Shown: positions 25,572 through 32,634 of the stretch, in pieces
How the letters are laid out: each line of letters opens with the position of its first letter
How positions within the stretch are numbered: position 1 is the first letter of the stretch
Source: Fodinicola acaciae
Lineage (GTDB): Bacteria; Actinomycetota; Actinomycetes; Mycobacteriales; HKI-0501
Reading direction: 5' to 3'
NCBI RefSeq assembly: GCF_010993745.1
Contig: NZ_WOTN01000001.1
Span: forward strand, 2,545,235-2,609,234
Length of the DNA: 64,000 bases
Notes under the pieces: generated by a model
Database searches by the model: none
What the model saw: the letters and a program-made list of their open reading frames with translations, nothing else
Told to the model about the DNA's origin: nothing
Program-made: the position numbers and the translations under genes

Positions 25572-26243
25572 ATGCGGCACGTGAAAGTGCGTCACGTCAT
25601 GACCGACAACGTCGTGTCCGTCGCGACGCGCACGAGTTACAAGGAGATCGTCCGTCTGCTTGCGGGCAACAGGATCAACGCCGTGCCGGTGACCGCGGAC
25701 GACGGCCGGGTGGTCGGGATCGTCTCGGAAAGCGACCTGCTGCACAAGGAAGCCGCGCAGACGACGGATTCTCCGGCACATCACCTGCTGCGCCGACACA
25801 ACCGGGCAACAACCGCGAAAGCGGCCGCCACCCGGGCCGACGAGCTGATGACGACGCCGGTCGTGACGATTTCCGCGGACGACCGCATCGCCAACGCCGC
25901 GCGGCTGATGACCGTACACGCGATCAAGCAGCTGCCTGTCGTGGGCGATGACGGCGTTTTGGTCGGGATCGTGGCTCGCCGGGATCTGTTGCGTCTTTTC
26001 CTTCGTCCGGACGAATCCGTCGCCGCCGACGTACGCCGTGAGGTCTTCCGGCGCGCTCTCTGCGTGGACACGGCCGGACTGCGTATCGACGTTCGCGACG
26101 GTGTCGTCACACTGCGCGGCTGCCTTGAGCGCAAGAGCCTGGTGCCTGACGCGGTCGCGTTGACGCGGCGCGTGGACGGAGTCGTCGACGTGGTGAACGA
26201 ACTGAGCTACGCGGTCAACGACGCTCACACCAGCCGACGATGA
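25572..26243 (+). CDS. CBS-pair plus BON domain protein
   Basis: A 223-residue protein with two CBS motifs (VRHVMTDNVVSVATRTSYKE to VSESDLLHKE; ADELMTTPVVTISADDRI to VARRDLLRLFLR) and a C-terminal BON domain (about residues 150-215: DVRREVFRRALCVD to VVDVVNELSY). CBS pairs sense adenine nucleotides; BON domains often bind membranes or lipids. It is 22 bp after the tandem stress-protein gene and shares its promoter. A paralogue lies at 31992-32624. Confidence 0.88.
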   Translation: MRHVKVRHVMTDNVVSVATRTSYKEIVRLLAGNRINAVPVTADDGRVVGIVSESDLLHKEAAQTTDSPAHHLLRRHNRATTAKAAATRADELMTTPVVTISADDRIANAARLMTVHAIKQLPVVGDDGVLVGIVARRDLLRLFLRPDESVAADVRREVFRRALCVDTAGLRIDVRDGVVTLRGCLERKSLVPDAVALTRRVDGVVDVVNELSYAVNDAHTSRR

Positions 26244-26738
26244 ACCGTCCGGTGTGGGCAGCGTTCGTCAGACAGGGTCGGAGTCGAGGCTGACGCCGCG
26301 CACTATCCAGACACACATCGAGCCGGCAATATGACGTCCTGTGTCGAGGCCGGACGATTTCAGCGAGAGCGCGCCGCCTCCAGCAACGCGCCGAGCAATC
26401 TCGCCGGACCAGCATCGGCAGCGGCCGATTCCGTGGTCCGCACGTTTTGTAGCGCACCTACGCAATGACCTCCCGGAGTCCAAACGCGGCCTGGTCGTGT
26501 TGTCGGCAGCCGTCTAGGTCAGAAATTCGTTGGTTAGCTCGGGGATCCAGGCGGTGACTGAGCGCGCCGGAAAAGCGCCCTCATACCGGGCGTATTCGGG
26601 CGCGATGGCGGGGATCCGCAGCCAACTGCTGCCGCGCCTGCGACAGCGCCTCGGCCTGTCGAACAGGGTAAGCGGCCAAGGGGCGAGGATCCACCGATCG
26701 GCGCTCCGGACCTTCCAGGCTCGACCTCTACACAAATG
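26244..26738. other. Gene-free stretch between convergent operons
   Basis: About 495 bases. A minus-strand frame at 26514-26735 ends with a protein-like run (SWLRIPAIAPEYARYEG, then VTAWIPELTNEFLT), but its first half is Arg/Trp/Cys-rich and unlike the local genes. At best it is the tail of a lost gene. No strong terminator hairpin was found by eye. Confidence 0.4.
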
Positions 26739-27260
26739 TCAGGTGAGGTGGCCCGCACGGATCTGGAAACGGGTGCCGAGCATCGAACCCCATTCACGTG
26801 CTCGCATGAGCTCGCCGTCCTCCAGCGGTCCCGGCGTACCTTTGACGAAGAAGGAGGTCGGCACGGCGATCGGCAGGATGCCGTGTCGTTCCAACCGCCG
26901 CGCGGCCGCGTTGGCGGCTGATCCGGGTACGTGTTGCACTCGGGTGTCGAAGGTCGCAGCAACCGTGTGCCCGCCGGAAAGCTCCAGCTTGGCGAGCCAG
27001 TCCCGCAGACCGATGCCGGCCGACACCAGCGGCCGGTCGGCCTGTCTGGCCGCGTCCCGGCGCGTACTGGCCCGGCTCAGTCCGAATGCGTGTGTCGGTC
27101 CGCCGACGACCAGCAGGTCGAGGTCGGACGGCAGCCGCGTCGGTGCCGCGCCAACCTCCACGGTGTCGACATCGAGATGCCGGGACAGGCCGGCGGCGAT
27201 CGCCTTGGCGACAACCTGGGTGTTGCCGAACATGGACTCGTAAACGACGAGTGCGCGCAT
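26739..27260 (-). CDS. Flavodoxin-family protein
   Basis: A 173-residue flavodoxin-fold protein. The FMN phosphate loop is YESMFGNTQVVAKAIA, and the second loop is LLVVGGPTHAFGLSRAST. Such stand-alone flavodoxins carry electrons or act as quinone reductases. It is the last gene of the minus-strand operon that begins with the SQR-like protein; the preceding DUF2267 gene ends 15 bp upstream. As a low-potential carrier it could take electrons from PFOR under iron shortage, but that is only a possibility. Confidence 0.85.
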   Translation of the reverse strand: MRALVVYESMFGNTQVVAKAIAAGLSRHLDVDTVEVGAAPTRLPSDLDLLVVGGPTHAFGLSRASTRRDAARQADRPLVSAGIGLRDWLAKLELSGGHTVAATFDTRVQHVPGSAANAAARRLERHGILPIAVPTSFFVKGTPGPLEDGELMRAREWGSMLGTRFQIRAGHLT

Positions 27261-27275
27261 GGTCGTGTCCTTCCA

Positions 27276-27695
27276 CTATCTGAAGATGTCGCGTAATTCG
27301 AGCGGAAACTGGTCAAGTGCCTTCGTCACCACACCTGATCCGGTGCGACTGGCGACGACCGTCCGTACGATGGCCGCGGCCTTCGGTACGTCGCCGGCGG
27401 AAATTCCGGCCTGGTCGGCGAAATCCTCGATATAGCCGAGGATGTCGTGGCTGACCGGAACCGTGTGGGGATTCCAGCCGTCGTAGTAGACCCCTCGCCA
27501 GAGTTCGGGAAGCTGTGCGGCGAAGTGTGCGGCCATGGTGACGGTCAACCGGTCCCGTAAGGTGTGCAACCAGGCACGCAGCACCCGATAGGCGAATTGT
27601 TCGTCGTGCGTGTCGTAGGCCTTCGCGACATCACGAAGCCATTCCGCGGCGATCTGGGTGGCTCGTCCGAACGGCGCCGCCGTCGTCCTCGACAT
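27276..27695 (-). CDS. DUF2267 protein
   Basis: A 139-residue protein matching DUF2267: YRVLRAWLHTLRDRLTVTMA, then HFAAQLPELWRGVYYDGW, and IVRTVVASRTGSGVVTKA near the end. The fold is all-helical and the function unknown; members often sit in stress or hypoxia operons with CBS and stress proteins. It lies between the TIR-like gene and the flavodoxin, spaced 9 and 15 bp. Confidence 0.85.
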   Translation of the reverse strand: MSRTTAAPFGRATQIAAEWLRDVAKAYDTHDEQFAYRVLRAWLHTLRDRLTVTMAAHFAAQLPELWRGVYYDGWNPHTVPVSHDILGYIEDFADQAGISAGDVPKAAAIVRTVVASRTGSGVVTKALDQFPLELRDIFR

Positions 27696-27704
27696 GTTTG
27701 TCTC

Positions 27705-28199
27705 CTATTCTTCTGGCGGTGTCCAGCGCCGGCATCGTTCGGCGGCCTTGGCTATCCACAGGCCGAGATTGTCCGGTCCGCCGTCACGGACCCAGTCATA
27801 GGTCTGGCAGGACTCCGGCAACGGATTGTCGCCAGGCGGTTCGACCACACCCCACTGGTCCTTGATCCCGTGGATGTGGACGCCGATCAGGCTGTTGCCG
27901 CGTTCCAGGGTTTTGGCTATCTCATACGGCGTCCAGGGCCTGGCGCTGGTCCGGCTGCCGATCAACATGACGGTGACCACGGTGTCCAGGATCGCGTTGT
28001 ACAACAGCCTGCGGATGGCACCGTCCCCCTGCTGTTTCTCATACTGCCAGGCCCACGGCTCCACGTACGTCGGCCTGATCGTGGCGTCCTCCAGCGCATA
28101 ACGCAGGACCTGCGCCGCGCGGTCCGCGTCGTGGCCGTGGTGGTAGGAAAAGTACGCTCCCGTCGGCATCGCGACCGCCTCATCCACCGGCCGCGGCAT
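27705..28199 (-). CDS. TIR-like (MTH538/ThsB-type) domain protein
   Basis: A 164-residue protein (154 if Met at 28169 is used). It shows a TIR-like fold of the MTH538/ThsB family: AYFSYHHGHDADRAAQVLRY at the N-terminus, TVVTVMLIGSRTSARPWTPY in the middle with the YEIAKTLERGNSLIGVHIHG helix-strand after it, and a Trp-rich end (LGLWIAKAAERCRRW). In Thoeris defence, related ThsB proteins make an NAD-derived signal; others may bind or modify nucleotides in stress. No ThsA effector is nearby. It overlaps the truncated PPK2 gene by 20 bp within the hypoxia operon, so a housekeeping or stress role is as likely as defence. Confidence 0.75.
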   Translation of the reverse strand: MPRPVDEAVAMPTGAYFSYHHGHDADRAAQVLRYALEDATIRPTYVEPWAWQYEKQQGDGAIRRLLYNAILDTVVTVMLIGSRTSARPWTPYEIAKTLERGNSLIGVHIHGIKDQWGVVEPPGDNPLPESCQTYDWVRDGGPDNLGLWIAKAAERCRRWTPPEE

Positions 28200-28515
28200 C
28201 CCGGACGTACGTCTGCGGCTCGGTCGGCAGATGGTCCACGTATCGCTGGAAATACCGTTGCGTACGCTCAGGGCTGGTCGGCGCCGGCAACGCCACCGTA
28301 CGGACCACTCGCGGATTCAGATATTCGGTGAGCCGTTTGATCGCGCTCCCTTTTCCAGCGCCATCACGGGCCTCGAAGACGATCACCAGTCGGGCCGGTT
28401 CGTACCGGATCCATCCCCGCAACGCCATCAGCTTGTTCCGCAACCGGTCGAGCTCGCGTTCGTACGCCTCACGCGACAACTGCGCGCCGCCGGTCTCCGA
28501 CGTTCGCCTACCCAT
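28180..28515 (-). pseudogene. Truncated polyphosphate kinase 2 (N-terminal third)
   Basis: The 111 residues match the start of PPK2: REAYERELDRLRNKLMALRG, the Walker A region VIVFEARDGAGKGSAIKRL, and ALPAPTSPERTQRYFQRYVD. Then the similarity stops at HLPTE and a short unrelated tail ends the frame at 28180. The Walker B/lid part (usually FDRSWYNR) and about 170 further residues are gone, so no kinase is expected. The deletion joins it to the TIR-like gene, which overlaps its end. The start is intact and lies 6 bp after the M50 gene. Confidence 0.8.
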
Positions 28516-28521
28516 CCGGGA

Positions 28522-29709
28522 TCACTCCTTGCCGCTGAGCTCGCGAGGCGTCGGCTGGTCGGCCGGGTTTGGGTGCGCCGGACGCTTTCCCAGCTGTACG
28601 AGTTGGACCGCGCGGGAAAGGTCGGCCGCCGTGAGAATGCCGACCAGCCTGCCGTCGTCGACCACCAATACCGCGTCCGCGGGATCACGCAGGACGCCGG
28701 ATTGGGTCACGTCCGACAGCGCCTCCCCCGACGGCACGCTGTGTCCCGCGCCGAGCGGGCGCGCGATGTCGCGTACGCACAGATCCGGCCGGCGTACGCG
28801 TTGGCCGGCCACCAGGTCGCCGAGGCTGACCAGACCCACCGGTCGGCCGTCGAAGTCCACCACCGGAAACGTCCGGTGACCCAGTCCGCTGCCGGCGAGC
28901 CGGTCGACGAACGCGTCGACGGTCCACCAGGCGGGCACGACGACCGGCCGGCTCGACATCACGTCGTTCGCCGTTATGTCACGGAGTTTCCGTACGACCG
29001 GCAGGTTGCGCTCGGCGCTGGCGGCAACGACCAGGAACCAGCCGACCGCGGCCAGCCACAGACCGCCGAGCCATCCGGAAAGGAACGCGCCGGTCAGTCC
29101 GAACGCGATCATCGCGAGTCCGAGAATCCTGCCGGCGCCGGCCGCGACGGCCTCGGCTCGGTCGCGGTCACCGGTGACTTTCCAGACGATCGCTCGGAGA
29201 ACACGTCCACCGTCCAGCGGAGCGCCTGGCAACAGGTTGAACACGGCCAAAATCAGGTTGGACGCGGCGAGCCAGAACAACGTGACCAACACGATCGCCG
29301 GAAGGTGTGCCGCCGCCGCGACGAACGCGGATGCCGCGAACACCACAGCGGCCGCCAGACTGGTGAGCGGACCGGCCGCGGCGATCAGCAGATCCGATCC
29401 TGGCGACGCCGGCTCGTCCCTGATCTCCGTCACGCCGCCGAGCAACCACAGCGTGATCGACCGTACCCGACCGCCGTGGTGTCGAGCGGTGGCAGCGTGC
29501 GCGATCTCGTGCGCCAGTAGGGAAAAGATGAATGCCGCCGCGGCCAGCAGACCGGCCGTCCAGTACGCCGTCACCGGATAGCCGGCGACCGCCGCCGGCA
29601 GTGCGCTACTCGCCAGGATCCAGGCCACCAGGACGGCGGTCACGAGTACGGTCCAATGAGCCCGCAGCGGAATCCCGGCCCATCTTCCGATGGATATCGT
29701 CGCCTTCAT
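28522..29709 (-). CDS. Site-2-type M50 metalloprotease with CBS pair (Rv2625c-like)
   Basis: A 395-residue membrane protease. About six spans in the first 225 residues carry the zinc motif HEIAH (residues 67-71, in FSLLAHEIAHAATA) and the third ligand in LLPGAPLDGGRVLRA. A CBS pair follows (about residues 240-375; NDVMSSRPVVVPAW and VRDIARPLGAGHSV). It cleaves membrane-embedded substrates; the CBS pair may let adenine nucleotides gate it. Architecture and context match Rv2625c of the DosR regulon. The target is unknown. Confidence 0.88.
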   Translation of the reverse strand: MKATISIGRWAGIPLRAHWTVLVTAVLVAWILASSALPAAVAGYPVTAYWTAGLLAAAAFIFSLLAHEIAHAATARHHGGRVRSITLWLLGGVTEIRDEPASPGSDLLIAAAGPLTSLAAAVVFAASAFVAAAAHLPAIVLVTLFWLAASNLILAVFNLLPGAPLDGGRVLRAIVWKVTGDRDRAEAVAAGAGRILGLAMIAFGLTGAFLSGWLGGLWLAAVGWFLVVAASAERNLPVVRKLRDITANDVMSSRPVVVPAWWTVDAFVDRLAGSGLGHRTFPVVDFDGRPVGLVSLGDLVAGQRVRRPDLCVRDIARPLGAGHSVPSGEALSDVTQSGVLRDPADAVLVVDDGRLVGILTAADLSRAVQLVQLGKRPAHPNPADQPTPRELSGKE

Positions 29710-29779
29710 CCTCGGCCTTTCGACAGTGGAGGGATCGCGCTCTCCACGCGGATGTCACCGTCATCGACTCACGACGTGC

Positions 29780-30298
29780 TCAGATGAACAGCAGCTGCGC
29801 GCCGTCGGTCTTCTCGATGAAATCGGCGGCGCTGATGATGTCTTCGACGCCGTCGTACAGGTCCTCCAGGGACAGGTGCATCATGTCCGCCGACATCCGG
29901 CATCCCCAGAGGTGACCGCCGGAGGCCACGATCTGGTCGAGGAACTCCGGCACCTCGGGGACGCCGACGTCGGCGATCTGGTTTTTCATCATGTGAGTGG
30001 CCATCGCGGTCATCCCCGGCAGTCCGCCGAGGCCCTGTGGCAAATGCGTCGCGGTGTTCCCCAGCACGGTGAACTTCAGGCCGTCCATCCGCGCTTTGGT
30101 GATGATGTCGAAACCCCAGAAGGTGAAGAACAAATGGGTTTCGACGCCTTCGCCGAGGGCCGCGTTGGCGAGCACCAGGCCGGGATATGCCATGTCGAGG
30201 TTTCCCTTGGAACAGATGATCGCCAGCTTGCGGCCGATCGTCGACTCGTCGTCGAAACTGGGGACTCGCGCAGGCGCCGTCTCAGCGGTGGTGGTCAT
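29780..30298 (-). CDS. DsrE/DsrF-like family protein
   Basis: A 172-residue DsrE/F-like protein: GRKLAIICSKGNLDMAYPGL near the N-terminus with a Cys in the usual place, ETHLFFTFWGFDIITKA in the middle, and GGHLWGCRMSADMMHL, where the second conserved Cys sits. The protein resembles the sulfur carrier/peroxiredoxin-like branch (YrkE/Rv-type) rather than DsrE of sulfate reducers. Between the TusE-like and M50 genes, it probably relays sulfane sulfur or senses thiol state. The start at 30298 gives MTTTAETAPARV. Confidence 0.82.
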   Translation of the reverse strand: MTTTAETAPARVPSFDDESTIGRKLAIICSKGNLDMAYPGLVLANAALGEGVETHLFFTFWGFDIITKARMDGLKFTVLGNTATHLPQGLGGLPGMTAMATHMMKNQIADVGVPEVPEFLDQIVASGGHLWGCRMSADMMHLSLEDLYDGVEDIISAADFIEKTDGAQLLFI

Positions 30299-30312
30299 GT
30301 CGGCTCCTTTTC

Positions 30313-30627
30313 TCACACACAGCCGTGCGGCTTTGGCAGGCCGGCGATGTAGGCCATCTTCTTGGCCGGTTTTTTCGGAAAAAGCTGGAACAGTTCCTTG
30401 ATCGGGATGCCGCAAAGCTGTGCGGCGCGGCGGAGCGTGGCGGTCTCACCCTGACTCCGGTAGTCGCGGCGCAGGAAACGGATCGCCGTCCAGTGGCGGT
30501 CGGTCAGATCGACACCGATCAGCGCCGCCAACTGTTTGGCCAGGTCCTCGTCCCATTCGTCGTACTGGGTGAGGAAACCTTCCTCGTCGACATGGACCTC
30601 GCGGCCGCCGATCATGGTCGTTGACAT
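30313..30627 (-). CDS. TusE/DsrC-family sulfur relay protein
   Basis: A 104-residue DsrC/TusE protein: VDEEGFLTQYDEWDEDLAKQ, LTDRHWTAIRFLRRDYR and ELFQLFPKKPAKKMAYIAG, ending KPHGCV. The penultimate Cys (CysB) is present, but the Cys expected 11 residues before it (CysA) is Ala, so it can carry sulfur but cannot form the DsrC trisulfide bridge. This is TusE- or RspA-like. It is 15 bp from the DsrE gene and 2 bp after the SQR-like gene, a small sulfur-handling set without dissimilatory reductase. Confidence 0.87.
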   Translation of the reverse strand: MSTTMIGGREVHVDEEGFLTQYDEWDEDLAKQLAALIGVDLTDRHWTAIRFLRRDYRSQGETATLRRAAQLCGIPIKELFQLFPKKPAKKMAYIAGLPKPHGCV

Positions 30628-30629
30628 GG

Positions 30630-31868
30630 TCACTCCTCTGGGTGTTTTCCGGCCATCGTCAGATGCGACGGCAGCGGGACAGGCAGGCCGGGAAGCAGTA
30701 CGTGCCAGTAGATCCACCGGAAGGCGAGCTTTCCCCAGTGGTTCACCGGCGACTCGGCCAGCAGGCGGCACGGACCCAGCCACGGCAGCGGATAGCGCCC
30801 CGGCAACGGCTCGGTGTCGTAGTTGAAGTCGATCAGCAGGCCCTTTCCGGCGCCGGACTCGACAAAGCAGTTGGCGTGGCCGTCGAACCGCCTCAGCATC
30901 GGCTTGCCGCCGACATACCGTACGAAGTTGTCGGCGAACACCTCCACCGAGAAGTGCGCGACCGAGCCGGCCTTGGAAGCCGGCAGGTCGTTGGCGTCGC
31001 CGATCGCGAAGATGTTGGGGAACTGCTTGGAAAGCATGGTGTGCTTGTCCACCGCGACGTAATTGAGCTCGTTTCCCAGGCCGGACTTCGCGACGTAGTC
31101 AGCTCCCATGTTCAGCGGCACGGTGACCAACAGATCGAACGGTATTTCGCGTTCGTCATAGGAAACCAGCGTCTTGGTGTCCGGGTCGACGCTCTCGACC
31201 ATGAAGTCGGTTTCCAGCACGATCTTGCGTTCCTCCAGCATCGAACCGAGCCGGTGGGACGCGATCGGTTTGGTGAACGCTCCGGGCAACGGCGTGACGT
31301 AGACGAGCTCGACGTCGTCGCGAATGCCGCACTCGCGGAAGTACGCGTCCGCGAGAAAGGTGAATTCCAGCGGCGCCACCGGACATTTGATCGGCATGTC
31401 CACGACATGCACCACCATCCGGCCGCCGCGGAAGTCACCCAACGCCGATGCCAGCGCGACGGCGCCATCGTAGGTGTAGAAGTCGAAAACGCTGCTGCGC
31501 CACAGCCGCCCGTCGGCCATTCCAGGTGTCTGGTCCGGTCGCGGCGTCGTCCCGGTCGCGATGACCAGGTAGTCGTACGCCAACGCGCGGCCGTCGGTCA
31601 GCAGCACGCGGTTATGGTCCGGCTCGACCAACGCGATCTCGCCGTGGATCAGATCCACGTCGTCACGAAGCAGCCGGCGGCTCGGCCTGGAAACCTCGTC
31701 GGGCCGATACCGGCCGAATGGGATGAACAAATAACCCGGCTGGTAGAAGTGGGTCTCGCTCTGGTCGACGACCGACAGCCGCCACTCGTCCGGATGCAGA
31801 CGCCGCCGGAGCTTGTTCGCGGCCATCGTGCCGGCCGTGCCGGCGCCGAGGATGAGCAGCCGTTTCAT
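30630..31868 (-). CDS. Sulfide:quinone reductase-like FAD oxidoreductase
   Basis: A 412-residue flavoprotein. The FAD loop is LLILGAGTAGTMAANKL, with YLVIATGTTPRPDQTPG and the second FAD region NIFAIGDANDLPASKAGS. Cys residues occur in IKCPVAPLEFTF and in GHANCFVESG, near the two redox cysteines of SQR enzymes, and the C-terminal end has amphipathic helices for membrane contact. It probably oxidises sulfide or a persulfide to sulfane sulfur with quinone as acceptor. First gene of the long operon to 26739; the DosR-like box at 31931 is about 63 bp upstream. Confidence 0.85.
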   Translation of the reverse strand: MKRLLILGAGTAGTMAANKLRRRLHPDEWRLSVVDQSETHFYQPGYLFIPFGRYRPDEVSRPSRRLLRDDVDLIHGEIALVEPDHNRVLLTDGRALAYDYLVIATGTTPRPDQTPGMADGRLWRSSVFDFYTYDGAVALASALGDFRGGRMVVHVVDMPIKCPVAPLEFTFLADAYFRECGIRDDVELVYVTPLPGAFTKPIASHRLGSMLEERKIVLETDFMVESVDPDTKTLVSYDEREIPFDLLVTVPLNMGADYVAKSGLGNELNYVAVDKHTMLSKQFPNIFAIGDANDLPASKAGSVAHFSVEVFADNFVRYVGGKPMLRRFDGHANCFVESGAGKGLLIDFNYDTEPLPGRYPLPWLGPCRLLAESPVNHWGKLAFRWIYWHVLLPGLPVPLPSHLTMAGKHPEE

Positions 31869-31930
31869 CGTCGTCTCCTCGCGCTCTGTCCTGTGTTTCC
31901 GACGCTATTGCGCGACGGACACGCCGCGCA

Positions 31931-31944
31931 GGGACGGAGGTCCC
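31931..31944. promoter_or_regulatory. DosR-like box upstream of the SQR-like operon
   Basis: GGGACGGAGGTCCC fits GGGAC-N4-GTCCC perfectly. It lies between the start of the SQR-like gene (31868, minus) and the end of the CBS-BON gene (31992, minus). The same 14-mer occurs at 37129. Confidence 0.78.
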
Positions 31945-31991
31945 CGGCCGCCAAGGCCGACGGTCGGTGACGCTGGTCGCACGGCGCATCG

Positions 31992-32624
31992 TCAGCTGGC
32001 GGACGCCCGGCCGGACAGATAACGCAACTTGTTGCGTACGGCGACAACACCTGGAACGGCGGCCGTCAGCCGGCCGGCGATCTCGACCTCGCTTTCGCGG
32101 TCCAGGTGTCCTTCCAGCGTCACCAGGCCATCGACAACGGCGACATGGACGTCGCGCAGATCGGCCCACAGCGTCCGCTCGAAGACTTCGTGCAGCACAT
32201 TGGCGCGGACATCTTCGTCGGTGCGATCGTAGAGTCGCAACAGATCGCCGCGTGAGAGCACGCCGATCAGCCGGTTTTCGTCGTCCGTTACGAAAAGCCG
32301 GCGCCGTCCGGTGCGGCACAACTCCCGTGCCGCGGCCGCGTACGAAACGTCGGCGGTGATCGTGTCGACCGGGGTCGTCATGAGGTCCGCCGCCGTCCGT
32401 ACGACCGCGGGCTCGCTCGGCCGCCGGTGCCGCCGGCGCTTTTCTCGCCGTGGAATCAGATCGCCCTCGGCGACGACGCCGACCGGCGAACCGGAGTCGT
32501 CAAGCACGGCGACCGCGCCGATTTCACGCTCTACCAGCAGAACGACGATCGCCTTGACAGGCGTGTCCGGCCGTACCGTCACCGGACCGCGGGTCATCAG
32601 CTGCGCCACGGTTGGACCGCGCAT
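31992..32624 (-). CDS. CBS-pair plus BON domain protein
   Basis: A 210-residue paralogue of the protein at 25572. CBS motifs are VAQLMTRGPVTVRPDTPVKA to VVAEGDLIPRRE, and AADLMTTPVDTITADVSYAA to LSRGDLLRLYDR. A basic linker (REKRRRHRRPSE) separates them. The BON domain runs from DVRANVLHEVFERTL to VVAVRNKLRYL. It is 10 bp after the GltD-like gene as last gene of the PFOR operon, so it may tie that operon to the adenylate state. Confidence 0.88.
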   Translation of the reverse strand: MRGPTVAQLMTRGPVTVRPDTPVKAIVVLLVEREIGAVAVLDDSGSPVGVVAEGDLIPRREKRRRHRRPSEPAVVRTAADLMTTPVDTITADVSYAAAARELCRTGRRRLFVTDDENRLIGVLSRGDLLRLYDRTDEDVRANVLHEVFERTLWADLRDVHVAVVDGLVTLEGHLDRESEVEIAGRLTAAVPGVVAVRNKLRYLSGRASAS

Positions 32625-32634
32625 GACTGCCTCC

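Noticed and set aside
26514-26735. Minus-strand frame with a protein-like end (WIPELTNEFLT)
   Set aside because: First half has composition unlike local genes, no ribosome site and no recognised family; recorded only as a possible remnant within the gap.
27705-28199. Calling the TIR-like gene part of a Thoeris defence system
   Set aside because: No ThsA or other defence gene is nearby and the gene sits in a stress operon; the fold call is kept but not the defence assignment.
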